Of a stretch of DNA of 42,706 nt, positions 26,530 to 33,869 are shown piece after piece; positions within the stretch are counted from its first letter, which is position 1; the number at the start of each line of letters is the position of its first letter. The translations under genes were made by a program, and so were the position numbers. The stretch comes from Cyanobacteria bacterium QS_8_64_29. Lineage in GTDB: Bacteria; Cyanobacteriota; Cyanobacteriia; Cyanobacteriales; Rubidibacteraceae. The stretch spans positions 1 through 42,706 of the forward strand of contig PXQH01000055.1 of NCBI GenBank assembly GCA_003022125.1, in the 5' to 3' direction. The notes below the pieces were generated by a model, which searched no databases, was not told the DNA's origin, and saw only the letters and a program-made list of their open reading frames with translations.

Positions 26530-28098
26530 CTAGAACTGGAAGGTCGTCCGGATCGTGCCCAGGAATGCATTGTCATCGCTATTGCCAGCCGGGGCACCCA
26601 GCCAAACGAGGCCCGGCGTGATAGAGAGCCGCTCGGTGAGCTGGTAGCGGTAAAAGGCCTCGATGTGGAGCGCTGTATCGTCAACACCGCCCACGTAGGG
26701 CTCGGAGCCAACCACCAGGCCACCCAGATTGCCTTCACCCCCTAGATCAGGGAAGGCGGCACCGAGCGAGTAGTACCAGATTTCGGCGTCTTCCGGTGTT
26801 GACGCTGGCGTGCCGCGCTCTTCGGCCTTGGTGAATCCGCCGTAGGCATTAAGCGTAACGCTATCGCTCAGTTTGAGCGACCCTTCGATGCCGAACGAAT
26901 TGGTGATGGCATTGCCCCCTAAGAAGGCATTGACATTATCGGCAGTACGCGTTCCAGTATTGATGGTAAAGAGGGATCCATCATCAACGTAGGCATTGAC
27001 ATACGTCAATCCTAGTTTGAAGCGATCACCGAGGTAAGCGATCTGACCCAGCGCCGAATACCCACCGTTGAAGAGACCGTTGCCAGGTTGAGCGCTGAAT
27101 TGATCGGCAGTCCCCAGATAGCCTGCCGTCAGCTTCAGGTTCTCGGCCAGCTCGTAGTTGACACCGACACCACCGCCGAACTCATTAATTTTATAAATTG
27201 GGCTCGATTCTGCAAAGTTCGATATGGCGTTGTTGGCACCAGTAACGCCTTCGAGGTATGGACTTAGGGTCGGTGCGTAGTCCTGGTGCAGTGCGCCGGC
27301 AGCTGGCAAATAGACGCGACTGTTTTCAGTCGGCGAGAAGTAGTAAGCTAACCATCCCAATATGGCTTCATTATCAGTCGACCCCGTAAAGGTTGGAAGC
27401 CCCTGGTTGACACCGCTTGGGAATGGATTGTTAGCGCCTCCAAAATCAATGCGCGTAAAGAGTCGATCCGTACCAGTAAAGCTGCTCTCAAGCAGTAGGC
27501 GAACGCGATTCTGGAAAACTGTCTCGCCGTCGATGTCGGTACCTGCAATTGAGCCGTTGCTGAAAGTATCGGTCAGCGCAAAGACAACTTCCCCGGAAAG
27601 TTTGGTGGTGGTGGAAAACTGATTCTCCTCCAGCGTGGCAACGCGGCCTTCCAGATTGTCCACGCGCGTGCCCAGCGTGGCAAGCTCGGCCTCGAACTCC
27701 TCCACCAAGCGTTGCAGCGTTTGCAGGTCTTTCTCGCCCACTGTCTGCTGCTTTAGGGCCTGCAGGCAGGCGTTGAGGCCAGCGGCAAACTCGTAGCGCG
27801 TCAGCGCGCGGTTGCCACGGAAGCTCTGGTCCGGGTAGCCCTCGATGCAGCCATAGGTCTCGACCAAGTTGCGCAGGGCCTCAAACGCCCAGGCGTCCGG
27901 GGAGAAATCGCGCAGCTGCGAGACGCTGTTGACTTGACTCTGGGCGCGATCACCTTGGTTGCTGTAGGCCTCGATGCGATCGAGTGACTGCGTTGGGCTA
28001 GCGGGATCTGCCGACGCTGCTGTCCCTGTTAGCGCGGCCAACGCCGTTGCGGTTAGGGCTGTCGGCGCGAGGGCCAATGGCCTTTTAGGCGACTGCAT
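26530..28098 (-). CDS. SLH-domain OprB-type outer membrane porin
   Basis: 522 residues. An N-terminal signal (LTATALAALTGTAASA) is followed by one SLH domain (WAFEALRNLVETYGCIEGYP ... ALTRYEFAAGLNACL, about 70-110), a short coiled coil (LVEEFEAELATLGTRVDNLE), then a C-terminal beta-barrel of OprB type ending in the aromatic F (RTTFQF), the Omp assembly signal. The SLH domain ties the barrel to the periplasmic peptidoglycan-linked pyruvylated polymer. Members are the dominant cyanobacterial porins for small solutes and iron. Start ATG at 28098 with a GAGGAGG site. AT-content is slightly higher in the barrel than in neighbours. Confidence 0.92.
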   Translation of the reverse strand: MQSPKRPLALAPTALTATALAALTGTAASADPASPTQSLDRIEAYSNQGDRAQSQVNSVSQLRDFSPDAWAFEALRNLVETYGCIEGYPDQSFRGNRALTRYEFAAGLNACLQALKQQTVGEKDLQTLQRLVEEFEAELATLGTRVDNLEGRVATLEENQFSTTTKLSGEVVFALTDTFSNGSIAGTDIDGETVFQNRVRLLLESSFTGTDRLFTRIDFGGANNPFPSGVNQGLPTFTGSTDNEAILGWLAYYFSPTENSRVYLPAAGALHQDYAPTLSPYLEGVTGANNAISNFAESSPIYKINEFGGGVGVNYELAENLKLTAGYLGTADQFSAQPGNGLFNGGYSALGQIAYLGDRFKLGLTYVNAYVDDGSLFTINTGTRTADNVNAFLGGNAITNSFGIEGSLKLSDSVTLNAYGGFTKAEERGTPASTPEDAEIWYYSLGAAFPDLGGEGNLGGLVVGSEPYVGGVDDTALHIEAFYRYQLTERLSITPGLVWLGAPAGNSDDNAFLGTIRTTFQF

Positions 28099-28234
28099 GT
28101 TTCCTCCTCACCCAAACAAATAAGGTTGGGGGCCATTGTCGGGCAGCCGCTCGCGCCAAACAGTGTTCTAGGTTACGTTTGAGGGCATCGATGGAGGAAG
28201 GTTGCAGCAGTGGCGGCAGCAGATAGGCTTAAAA

Positions 28235-28257
28235 GCGCCAGCCTCAGGAGCTGGCGC
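28235..28257 (-). terminator. Intrinsic terminator of phhB
   Basis: An 8-bp stem GCGCCAGC / GCTGGCGC with a 7-base loop, followed on the minus strand by TTTTAAG. It lies 26 bases after the phhB stop, and the porin promoter lies between it and 28098. Confidence 0.8.
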
Positions 28258-28283
28258 CATTCGCTGCTACGGGCAGCAAGCTG

Positions 28284-28568
28284 CTACTGAATGCTGGAGA
28301 TGGTTTTGGCCATGTTGAAGTCGTTGTCGGTCAAACCGCCCACGCCGTGGCTAGTCAGCTCGATGGTGACTTTGTTGTAGGAAACGGCCAAATCCGGATG
28401 GTGCCCTGCCGACTCGGCTGGTTCGACGAGCTTGTTAACAAAGTTGACCGCTTCAACAAAGTTGCCCAGCTCGCGCGTGCACTGAATTTTATTGCCCGCT
28501 CGCTGCCACTCGTCGGACAGCTCGCTCATGCGCTGTTGAATTTGCGACTCATCTAGCAGTTGCACCAT
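28284..28568 (-). CDS. phhB: Pterin-4a-carbinolamine dehydratase
   Basis: A 94-residue protein. ESAGHHPDLAVSYNKVTIEL carries the active-site histidine pair H-H-P and SHGVGGLTDNDFNMAK the third histidine and C-terminal helix, the family signature. It dehydrates 4a-hydroxy-tetrahydropterins. In organisms with no phenylalanine hydroxylase, PCD-like proteins have been tied to moco or other roles. Start ATG at 28568; no strong ribosome site. It lies 67 bases downstream of a large terminator hairpin (28635-28688) preceded by a folded RNA element, so expression may depend on readthrough. Its own promoter is not obvious. Confidence 0.92.
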   Translation of the reverse strand: MVQLLDESQIQQRMSELSDEWQRAGNKIQCTRELGNFVEAVNFVNKLVEPAESAGHHPDLAVSYNKVTIELTSHGVGGLTDNDFNMAKTISSIQ

Positions 28569-28634
28569 GGCAGTCCGTCCTTATCGCGATTGGCAGCTGC
28601 TGCTAGTCTAGAATAACGCCGCGATCACACCCGT

Positions 28635-28688
28635 AAAAAACTATCCGCCCCTGCGAGGAGCGCCTTAAAAGCGCTATGGCAGGGGCGG
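28635..28688 (-). terminator. Large intrinsic terminator between psbD and phhB
   Basis: On the minus strand CCGCCCCTGC (28688-28679) pairs perfectly with GCAGGGGCGG (28654-28645); inside is a second stem AGCGC/GCGCT. It is followed by ATAG and TTTTTT (28640-28635). Strong U run only on the minus strand, so a minus-strand transcript separate from psbD ends here, or phhB transcription is attenuated here. Confidence 0.85.
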
Positions 28689-28694
28689 TCTAGC

Positions 28695-28827
28695 GGGTCT
28701 GTCTGAATTGAACCTGACTGCCGGGAGGAACCCGTTACAGCCAGCTTACCTGCCTCCGCAGAGGCAAACCACTGGCTGTTAGCGAACAGCCCCGGCGCAC
28801 AGCCGGCTAACCTCAACCAGCAGACCC
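28695..28827 (-). ncRNA. Candidate structured RNA / leader upstream of phhB
   Basis: The minus-strand RNA can fold into a closed multibranch form. A long closing helix joins 28827-28813 with 28711-28695 (7 bp, 3 bp and about 5 bp, with one-base bulges, including a G-U pair that favours this strand). Inside are three arms: GTTAGC with GCTAAC (28811-28806 with 28783-28778); AGCCAG with CTGGCT (28777-28772 with 28744-28739) capped by the 6-bp hairpin TGCCTC-TGCG-GAGGCA; and CGGG-TTCCT-CCCG (28734-28722). Six bases later comes the terminator at 28688. This is the layout of a terminator-type riboswitch or a stable sRNA. I recognise no known class; 6S, tmRNA, RNase P, SRP, TPP and folate motifs were not matched. 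Confidence 0.4.
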
Positions 28828-28850
28828 ATGCGTTTACTACTACTTGCCAT
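28779..28850 (-). CDS. Possible 23-residue leader peptide
   Basis: ATG at 28850 is preceded at eight bases by AGGAGGTGAT, the longest Shine-Dalgarno match in the window. The frame reads MASSSKRMGLLVEVSRLCAG and three more residues, then TAA at 28781-28779. It overlaps the 5' strand of the closing helix of the candidate RNA, so translation would compete with folding. No family known to me. It may be a regulatory leader peptide or an accident of an RNA sequence. Confidence 0.35.
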   Translation of the reverse strand: MASSSKRMGLLVEVSRLCAGAVR

Positions 28851-28949
28851 TGGCATCACCTCCTGGATCGCCTGTGCGGCTCATTCGAGCTGTTGATGTA
28901 CTTAGCGCAGCTTAACACAGTTGCCTGCAAGCTGCGCCACCGCGCAAAA

Positions 28950-28974
28950 AGCCCCTACCGCTGGGGTAGGGGCT
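28950..28974 (-). terminator. Intrinsic terminator of psbD
   Basis: A 10-bp perfect stem AGCCCCTACC / GGTAGGGGCT with a five-base loop, followed on the minus strand by TTTTTGCG. It ends psbD 24 bases after its stop; no psbC follows. Confidence 0.9.
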
Positions 28975-28997
28975 CGAGAGGGCGCTAGGCGCAAGCA

Positions 28998-30059
28998 CTA
29001 CAGCGCGTTACCGCGCGGTAGAACTTCTTCAGGGAATTGGAAGTTCTGGTGAGGCTGGTCTTTGGGCGCCAGCCAGGCGCGCAGGCCCTCGTTGAGCAGG
29101 ATGTTTTTGGTGTAGAAGGTCTCGAACTCGGGATCTTCAGCAGCCTGGATTTCCTGCGAGACGAAATCGTAGGCCCGCAAGTTGACGCCCAGCCCTACGA
29201 TGCCAACGCTGGCCATCCACAGGCCCGTGACGGGGACAAACAGCATGAAGAAGTGCAGCCAGCGCTTGTTCGAGAACGCGATCCCAAAGATCTGGGACCA
29301 GAAGCGGTTGGCCGTCACCATGCTGTAGGTTTCCTCGCCCTGGGTGGGGTCGAAGCCGCGGAAGGTCGTCGAGTTCTGCTTGTCGTCTTCAAACAGGGTG
29401 TTCTCCACCGTAGCGCCGTGAATGGCGCACAGCAGAGCCCCACCAAGGACGCCGGCGACGCCCATCATGTGGAAGGGATTGAGCGTCCAGTTGTGGAAGC
29501 CCTGGAAGAACAAGATGAAGCGGAAGATGCCGGCAACCCCAAAACTCGGGGCAAAGAACCAGCTGGATTGGCCCAGCGGGTACATCAAAAAGACGCTGAC
29601 AAAGACCGCAATGGGGGCACTAAAGGCGATCGCGTTGTAGGGGCGAACCCCGACCAGACGCGAAATCTCAAACTGGCGCAGCATGAACCCAATCAATGCC
29701 AGGGCGCCATGGAGGGCGGTAAACGTCCACAGCCCGCCAATCTGACACCAGCGGGCAAAATCCCATTGGGCTTCAGGGCCCCACAGGAACAGCAGGGAGT
29801 GAGCCATGCTGTCTGGCGGTGTGGACACGGCGACAGTGAGGAAGTTGGCGCCCTCGAGGTATGAGCTCGCCAACCCGTGGGTGTACCACGACGTCACGAA
29901 GGTGGTGCCGGTAAGCCAGGCACCGATAGCTAGGTAGGCACAAGGAAACAGAAGCAGGCCGGACCAACCGACAAAGACGAACCGGTCGCGTTTGAGCCAG
30001 TCGTCTAGGACCTCAAACCAGCCTCGCTGTTGTTGCGCGCTTCCTACTGCGATAGTCAT
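28998..30059 (-). CDS. psbD: Photosystem II D2 protein, stand-alone copy
   Basis: 353 residues with five membrane spans. Key residues are present: His117 (accessory chlorophyll), Tyr160 (TyrD), His189, His197 (P680), His214 and His269 (non-heme iron/QA site), and the C-terminus VLPRGNAL. psbC does not follow (it normally overlaps psbD), so this is the monocistronic second-copy type (psbDII), often high-light induced. Several positions differ from the near-invariant D2: EAQWDFARW where EAQGDFTRW is usual, SMAHS for SMGHS, ALALIGF for AFGLIGF, and one extra residue in the D-E loop. Start ATG at 30059 with a GGGAG site. Confidence 0.95.
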   Translation of the reverse strand: MTIAVGSAQQQRGWFEVLDDWLKRDRFVFVGWSGLLLFPCAYLAIGAWLTGTTFVTSWYTHGLASSYLEGANFLTVAVSTPPDSMAHSLLFLWGPEAQWDFARWCQIGGLWTFTALHGALALIGFMLRQFEISRLVGVRPYNAIAFSAPIAVFVSVFLMYPLGQSSWFFAPSFGVAGIFRFILFFQGFHNWTLNPFHMMGVAGVLGGALLCAIHGATVENTLFEDDKQNSTTFRGFDPTQGEETYSMVTANRFWSQIFGIAFSNKRWLHFFMLFVPVTGLWMASVGIVGLGVNLRAYDFVSQEIQAAEDPEFETFYTKNILLNEGLRAWLAPKDQPHQNFQFPEEVLPRGNAL

Positions 30060-30167
30060 AACGCAATCTCCCGATGAGGACTCCTTCTTTCCGCACCCGG
30101 GTCCTACCGACCAGATTAAGCGATAGGCCCTCAGGTTGAAAAGAAAGTTTACGTAGGCTTATATAAG

Positions 30168-30197
30168 ATATTAAAGGAGAAGCAGCTCGTTTGTCAC
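30168..30197 (-). promoter_or_regulatory. Candidate psbD promoter
   Basis: On the minus strand GTGACA (30197-30192) and TAATAT (30173-30168) are 18 bases apart in an AT-rich patch, giving a start near 30160 and a leader of about 100 bases. The adjoining GTTTACG-type sequence recalls high-light elements (HLR1) but a full pair of repeats is not present. Confidence 0.4.
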
Positions 30198-30293
30198 TAG
30201 CTGCCCCAGCCGCCCTACCAGGCACCGTCGCGCTAAGCTGCCGTCTGGCGCGGCATTTGTGATAATCGGAGGCGGCGTTTCGGAAGGCCTTGC

Positions 30294-30572
30294 ATGTTTA
30301 CCATCGATCTGACCCTGAAAAACAGCTCCTTGCCGCTGTCCGTGCAGCGCAAGGACGCTGCCGATGCCGAAGCCCTCTACCGGCACGTGCTGGAGGCGAT
30401 GCGCTCCCAGGATAGTTCTCTGGTAGAGCTCAGCTGCGAGCGGCAGCCGGATAAAAAGATCGGCGTGCTCAGCGATCAAATCAGCGCAGTCGTGGTCTCG
30501 CCTCAGTCCGGTCCCTCAACCCAGAACCGCGCGCCCGGTTTCTTCGCTGCCAGCGAAGCGCAATCTGCCTGA
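30294..30572 (+). CDS. UPF0367 family protein
   Basis: A 92-residue cyanobacterial protein. MFTIDLTLKNSSLPLSVQRK, then ADAEALYRHVLEAMRS and ELSCERQPDKKIGVLSDQIS (pieces quoted) match the UPF0367 family, conserved across cyanobacteria and unknown in function. The C-terminal 20 residues are Ser/Pro/Ala-rich and extra. Start ATG at 30294 in a GC-rich context without a strong ribosome site. The ABC ATPase gene follows after 25 bases, so they may be co-transcribed; divergent from psbD. Confidence 0.88.
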   Translation: MFTIDLTLKNSSLPLSVQRKDAADAEALYRHVLEAMRSQDSSLVELSCERQPDKKIGVLSDQISAVVVSPQSGPSTQNRAPGFFAASEAQSA

Positions 30573-30597
30573 GCGCCGGTCGTTTGGGGGAAACGCC

Positions 30598-31275
30598 ATG
30601 GCCCGCACCGCCATTGGGGCCGATCGCCTGACCTTCCGGTGGGACCGCCGGCAGGAAGCGGCTTTGCAGGCCTGTTCGCTGACTGTGCCGCAGGGCAAGT
30701 TCTGGATGCTTTTGGGCACCAATGGCAGCGGCAAATCGACCCTGCTGCGCGTACTGGCAGGCTTGCTGCAACCGGATTCGGGCAGTTGCGAGGTTGCTGC
30801 GCCGTTGGGGCTAGTGTTCCAAAATCCCGACCACCAACTGGTCATGCCCACTGCAGGGGCAGATGTGGCTTTTGGGTTGGTGGCCGAACGGCTCGAGCTC
30901 CGGCAGATCCGCGAGCGCGTGGCCCGGGCCCTTGCCGCTGTGGATTTGCTCGAGCTGCAGCAGCGCCCCATTTATGCGCTAAGCGGCGGGCAAAAGCAGC
31001 GGATCGCCCTAGCTGGCGCGATCGCGCGTCAGAGCCAAACGATTTTGTTCGATGAGCCAACGGCCCTGCTCGATCCGCAAACGCAGGCTGAGTTTGTCGC
31101 CCGCGTCCGCGCGCTGGTCGACGAGCGCGGCATGAGCGCGCTTTGGGTAACTCACCGCCTGGATGAGCTCAGCTACTGCGATGGGGCCTTCCTGCTCGAA
31201 TCCGGGCGCGTTACCGACTGGGGCGATCCGCAACGGCTGCGGCAAGTGCTGCTGCAGTCCATGAAAGACGGTTGA
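30598..31275 (+). CDS. ECF/CbiO-type ABC transporter ATP-binding protein
   Basis: A 225-residue ABC ATPase. Walker A GTNGSGKST (40-48), Q-loop FQNPDHQLVMPT, signature LSGGQKQRIALA, Walker B TILFDEPTALLDPQ and H-loop VTHRLDEL. The QNPD-x-Q sequence after the Q-loop is characteristic of energy-coupling factor and CbiO/EcfA/BioM ATPases for vitamins and metal ions. No EcfT or S component lies nearby, so it must partner proteins encoded elsewhere. Substrate open (biotin, cobalt/nickel, other vitamins). Start ATG at 30598. Confidence 0.88.
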   Translation: MARTAIGADRLTFRWDRRQEAALQACSLTVPQGKFWMLLGTNGSGKSTLLRVLAGLLQPDSGSCEVAAPLGLVFQNPDHQLVMPTAGADVAFGLVAERLELRQIRERVARALAAVDLLELQQRPIYALSGGQKQRIALAGAIARQSQTILFDEPTALLDPQTQAEFVARVRALVDERGMSALWVTHRLDELSYCDGAFLLESGRVTDWGDPQRLRQVLLQSMKDG

Positions 31276-31321
31276 GCTGTCCTTGCAGCCGCTTGGGCGC
31301 CATCGAGCGCGAATTGAGGCA

Positions 31322-31350
31322 TTGACGCGCCTGGGCGACACCGTTATGGT
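31322..31350 (+). promoter_or_regulatory. Promoter of tRNA-Glu
   Basis: TTGACG (31322-31327) and TATGGT (31345-31350) are separated by exactly 17 bases. The predicted start near 31357 lies about 26 bases before the tRNA. It is the closest match to a consensus promoter in the window. Confidence 0.75.
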
Positions 31351-31382
31351 TGAAGTTGGCCCGTCAAGGGCCACTCAAGCGT

Positions 31383-31455
31383 GCCCCCATCGTCTAGCGG
31401 CCTAGGACACCTCCCTTTCACGGAGGAGACAGGGATTCGAATTCCCTTGGGGGTA
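31383..31455 (+). tRNA. trnE: tRNA-Glu (anticodon UUC)
   Basis: A 73-base tRNA without encoded CCA. Acceptor GCCCCCA pairs with TGGGGGT; the D arm has TCTAGCGGCCTAGGA; the anticodon arm is CCTCC-CTTTCAC-GGAGG with TTC at 31417-31419; the T arm is CAGGG-ATTCGAA-T-TCCCT type. In cyanobacteria charged tRNA-Glu is also the substrate of glutamyl-tRNA reductase for haem and chlorophyll synthesis. Confidence 0.97.
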
Positions 31456-31458
31456 TCG

Positions 31459-31490
31459 AGCGGCACTGGCTCTGGCGAGCTGGTGCCGCT
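31459..31490 (+). terminator. Probable tRNA-Glu terminator
   Basis: Stem AGCGGCAC / GTGCCGCT (8 bp) with an inner GCTC/GAGC stem, starting four bases after the tRNA, followed by TGGTTTAGG. The U tract is poor, so it may be a processing hairpin rather than a strict terminator. Confidence 0.5.
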
Positions 31491-31494
31491 TGGT

Positions 31495-32052
31495 TTAGGT
31501 TGCAGCCCGTTCGGCAACCCGCTGGCGAACGGCTTCCAGATTGGCCGCGAGATCCTGCCGGAGGCGCCGCGCGATCGCGGCGACCGGCAGCGTCCGCTTG
31601 GGCCGGACCGTCACGGTATAGGCGAGCTCAGTTTGGGGCGGATCGGCTGCTAGCGGATGCAGCTGCCAGGCGCCTGAAAATTCCTGAAAATCGCCTTCGA
31701 CGAGGGCAAAGCGGATCTGGTCGGGAAAATCCTCCTCTAAATCGAGGACGACCCGCGCGCGGATATCGAGCCCCAACGCACGCTGCGCCCCAATTTGCTC
31801 CAAGCGGATGCCGCCATCCGGGCGCTCGAGCCGATTGCTCGCGCTCAAGTTGGGGATGAACTCTGCCAGAGCTTCGTAGTCGGTCAGGACGGCCCAAATG
31901 GCTTCGGGAGCAGCCTCGATGGGCGTTCGGGCGGTAATGCACCGCCTGCGCCGCTCGAGCGTTTCGGTCTCGACGGCAACAGCCTCTGTGCCCTCGGATG
32001 CGCCGTTTGGGCTGGCTTGGGGTGGCTCGATCGCGGCAACCAGGCTGTCGGG
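31495..32052 (-). CDS. SRPBCC (START-like) family protein, 5' end unclear
   Basis: The frame encodes TLERRRRCITARTPIEAAPE, AIWAVLTDYEALAEFIPNL, then GGIRLEQIGAQRALGLDIRA and a C-terminal LRQDLAANLEAVRQRVAERA. This is a cyanobacterial member of the polyketide-cyclase/SRPBCC hydrophobic-pocket family, about 185 residues. The frame is open back to a TAG at 32055-32053 but contains no ATG, GTG or TTG ahead of the conserved region. An ATG at 32069 starts MPRRPSPTAW one base out of frame, so a one-base indel near 32045-32065 may separate the start, or a rare codon (CTG at 32043) is used. Ligand unknown. Confidence 0.6.
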   Translation of the reverse strand, partial: PDSLVAAIEPPQASPNGASEGTEAVAVETETLERRRRCITARTPIEAAPEAIWAVLTDYEALAEFIPNLSASNRLERPDGGIRLEQIGAQRALGLDIRARVVLDLEEDFPDQIRFALVEGDFQEFSGAWQLHPLAADPPQTELAYTVTVRPKRTLPVAAIARRLRQDLAANLEAVRQRVAERAAT

Positions 32053-32226
32053 CTAGGTCGCCGGGGCATTGTGCCGCAAAATGCAGGGACTGTCGGCACT
32101 GGCTGATCGCGGCGTCACGGGATTGGCTCCGGCGGGCGTGCGATACATTAGCCAGGCGGCCCGTTGGGCCCGCGGCCGCCCAATGGCGACGAGCGAACTG
32201 CACCCAGTAAAGCGGAGGCAGCGCGC

Positions 32227-32586
32227 ATGCTGTTCAAATCGACAACGCGGCACGTCCGCATCTACACGGCTGAAGTCCAAGACAACGAGCTCGTCAGCAG
32301 CGACAGCGCCCTGACGCTCGATGTCGATCCGGATAACGAGTTCGACTGGAACGAGCAGGCCCTGCAAAAGGTCTATCGCAAGTTCGACGCCCTGGTTGAG
32401 TCTTACAGCGGGCGCGATCTGAGCGAGTACAACCTCCGGCGCATCGGTTCGGATTTGGAGCACTACATCCGCTCGCTGCTGTTTGCCGGCGAGCTCGACT
32501 ATAACCTCGACAGCCGGACGTTGAACTACAGCATGGGGTTGCCCCACCAGGCGGTCCCGGGCAGCGAAGGCAACTACTACCAATAG
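32227..32586 (+). CDS. ndhM: NAD(P)H-quinone oxidoreductase subunit M
   Basis: A 119-residue NDH-1 subunit. MLFKSTTRHVRIYTAEVQDN, the LTLDVDPDNEFDWNEQALQK segment and NLRRIGSDLEHYIRSLL are near-identical to cyanobacterial NdhM, an oxygenic-specific peripheral-arm subunit needed for cyclic electron flow and respiration around PSI. Start ATG at 32227 with GGAGG (32214-32218) spaced eight bases; longer GTG-type extensions upstream are not supported. The methyltransferase gene follows after 45 bases. Confidence 0.96.
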   Translation: MLFKSTTRHVRIYTAEVQDNELVSSDSALTLDVDPDNEFDWNEQALQKVYRKFDALVESYSGRDLSEYNLRRIGSDLEHYIRSLLFAGELDYNLDSRTLNYSMGLPHQAVPGSEGNYYQ

Positions 32587-32631
32587 GGCTGCTAGGGCGT
32601 GGCTCCAACCGATTCGGGGGCGGGGTAGGAA

Positions 32632-33819
32632 ATGGCGGTGCCCGAGAACTCGCCCGCACTCGTTGATGCCATTGCGACGCGCATTGCCACGGCGCCGCAG
32701 CAGCGCATCTCGTTTGCCGAATACATGGACTGGGTGCTCTATCACCCGCAGCATGGGTATTACGGCGGCGGGAATGCAGCCATTGGGGCCGAGGGGGATT
32801 TTTTTACGGCTGCCTCCTTGGGCAGTGACTGGGGCGAGCTGCTGGCCGAACAGTTCGCCGAGATGTGGGCGGTTTTGGGCTGCCCCCAGCCGTTTTCGCT
32901 CGTGGAGGTGGGCGCCGGCCAAGGGCAGTTGGCTGCCGATATCCTGCACCACTTGCAGCAGCACCAACCGCAACTGCTGGCCGCGCTCGACTACACCATC
33001 GTCGAGCAAGCCCCAGCGCTGGCGGCACGCCAGCAGGAGCGCTTGCAACCCTGGCGCGATCACGGCGTTGCCATCCAGTGGCGCTCGCTCGAGGCCATCC
33101 CGCCCGATAGCCTCACGGGCTGCGTCTTTGCCAACGAGGTCGCCGATGCGCTGCCCGTCCACCGCGTCACCCTTGAAGGCGGCCGGCTGCGCGAAATTTA
33201 CGTCACCACTGCCTCGGGCCAGAACGGACCGTTCGCCGAGACCAGCGGCGAGCCTTCCACGCCGCGGTTGGCCCAGTACTTGCGCTGGGTGGGAGTCGAG
33301 CTGCCTTCACCGGCGTATCCCGAGGGTTACCGTACCGAGGTCAACCTGGCGGCCCTGGATTGGTTGCAGGCCATTGCCGAGCGCCTGCATCGCGGCTACA
33401 TGCTGATCGTCGATTACGGCTACAGCGCCCAGCGCTACTACAGCCCGCAGCGGCATCAGGGAACGCTGCAGTGCTACACCCAGCACCAGCGCAACGCCCA
33501 TCCCTACGCGGGCATCGGTCGGCAGGACATGACGGCGCATGTGGACTGGACGGCGCTGCAACAACAGGGCGAGGCGTGCCGGCTGGCGACCTTGGGACTG
33601 ACCCAACAGGGCCCGTTTTTAATGGCGCTGGGCTTGGGTGATCGCCTGGCGGCCCTCTCGGACGGCAATTGGGATGTCTCGACAGCGCTGCGGCGCCGGG
33701 ACGCCTTACACCAGCTCATCGATCCCGCCGGGTTGGGGAACTTTGGCGTTTTGATCCAAGCCAAAGGCCTGAGCGAAGCGGAGCGCCACCGTTCGCTCAA
33801 GGGGTTGCAAACGCCTTAG
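32632..33819 (+). CDS. MidA/NDUFAF7-like SAM-dependent methyltransferase
   Basis: A 395-residue COG1565 (PF02636) methyltransferase. RISFAEYMDWVLYHPQHGYY and FFTAASLGSDWGELLAEQ are the family opening; SLVEVGAGQGQLAADIL is the SAM motif I; FANEVADALPVHRV and VDYGYSAQRYY follow. The mitochondrial homologue NDUFAF7/MidA methylates an arginine of a complex I subunit (NDUFS2). Its position next to ndhM makes an analogous role on NdhH of NDH-1 an attractive inference. Start ATG at 32632; the AGGA site is very close, so GTG at 32638 is possible. Confidence 0.85.
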   Translation: MAVPENSPALVDAIATRIATAPQQRISFAEYMDWVLYHPQHGYYGGGNAAIGAEGDFFTAASLGSDWGELLAEQFAEMWAVLGCPQPFSLVEVGAGQGQLAADILHHLQQHQPQLLAALDYTIVEQAPALAARQQERLQPWRDHGVAIQWRSLEAIPPDSLTGCVFANEVADALPVHRVTLEGGRLREIYVTTASGQNGPFAETSGEPSTPRLAQYLRWVGVELPSPAYPEGYRTEVNLAALDWLQAIAERLHRGYMLIVDYGYSAQRYYSPQRHQGTLQCYTQHQRNAHPYAGIGRQDMTAHVDWTALQQQGEACRLATLGLTQQGPFLMALGLGDRLAALSDGNWDVSTALRRRDALHQLIDPAGLGNFGVLIQAKGLSEAERHRSLKGLQTP

Positions 33820-33869
33820 TCTCCGGCCCCCGATACCCTAGCGATCGAGCGAGCGCGCGAGCGACCGCC

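Noticed and set aside
28739-28754. Plus-strand sequence AGCCAGCTTACCTGCC resembles a cobalamin riboswitch B12 box.
   Set aside because: 13 of 16 positions fit, but the rest of the class I or II aptamer (the GGGAA, GGTGAAA and CCCGCAACTG blocks) could not be laid out, there is no plus-strand gene downstream, and the same bases take part in a better minus-strand fold. An Rfam RF00174 scan would settle it.
28828-28896. Plus-strand 22-codon frame starting MRLLLLAIGITSW with a lipoprotein-like end.
   Set aside because: No Shine-Dalgarno, stops early, and runs opposite the leader frame and toward the psbD terminator; likely chance.
30060-30200. HLR1 high-light elements upstream of psbD.
   Set aside because: One GTTTACG-like half is present but not the spaced pair required; left as a promoter candidate only.
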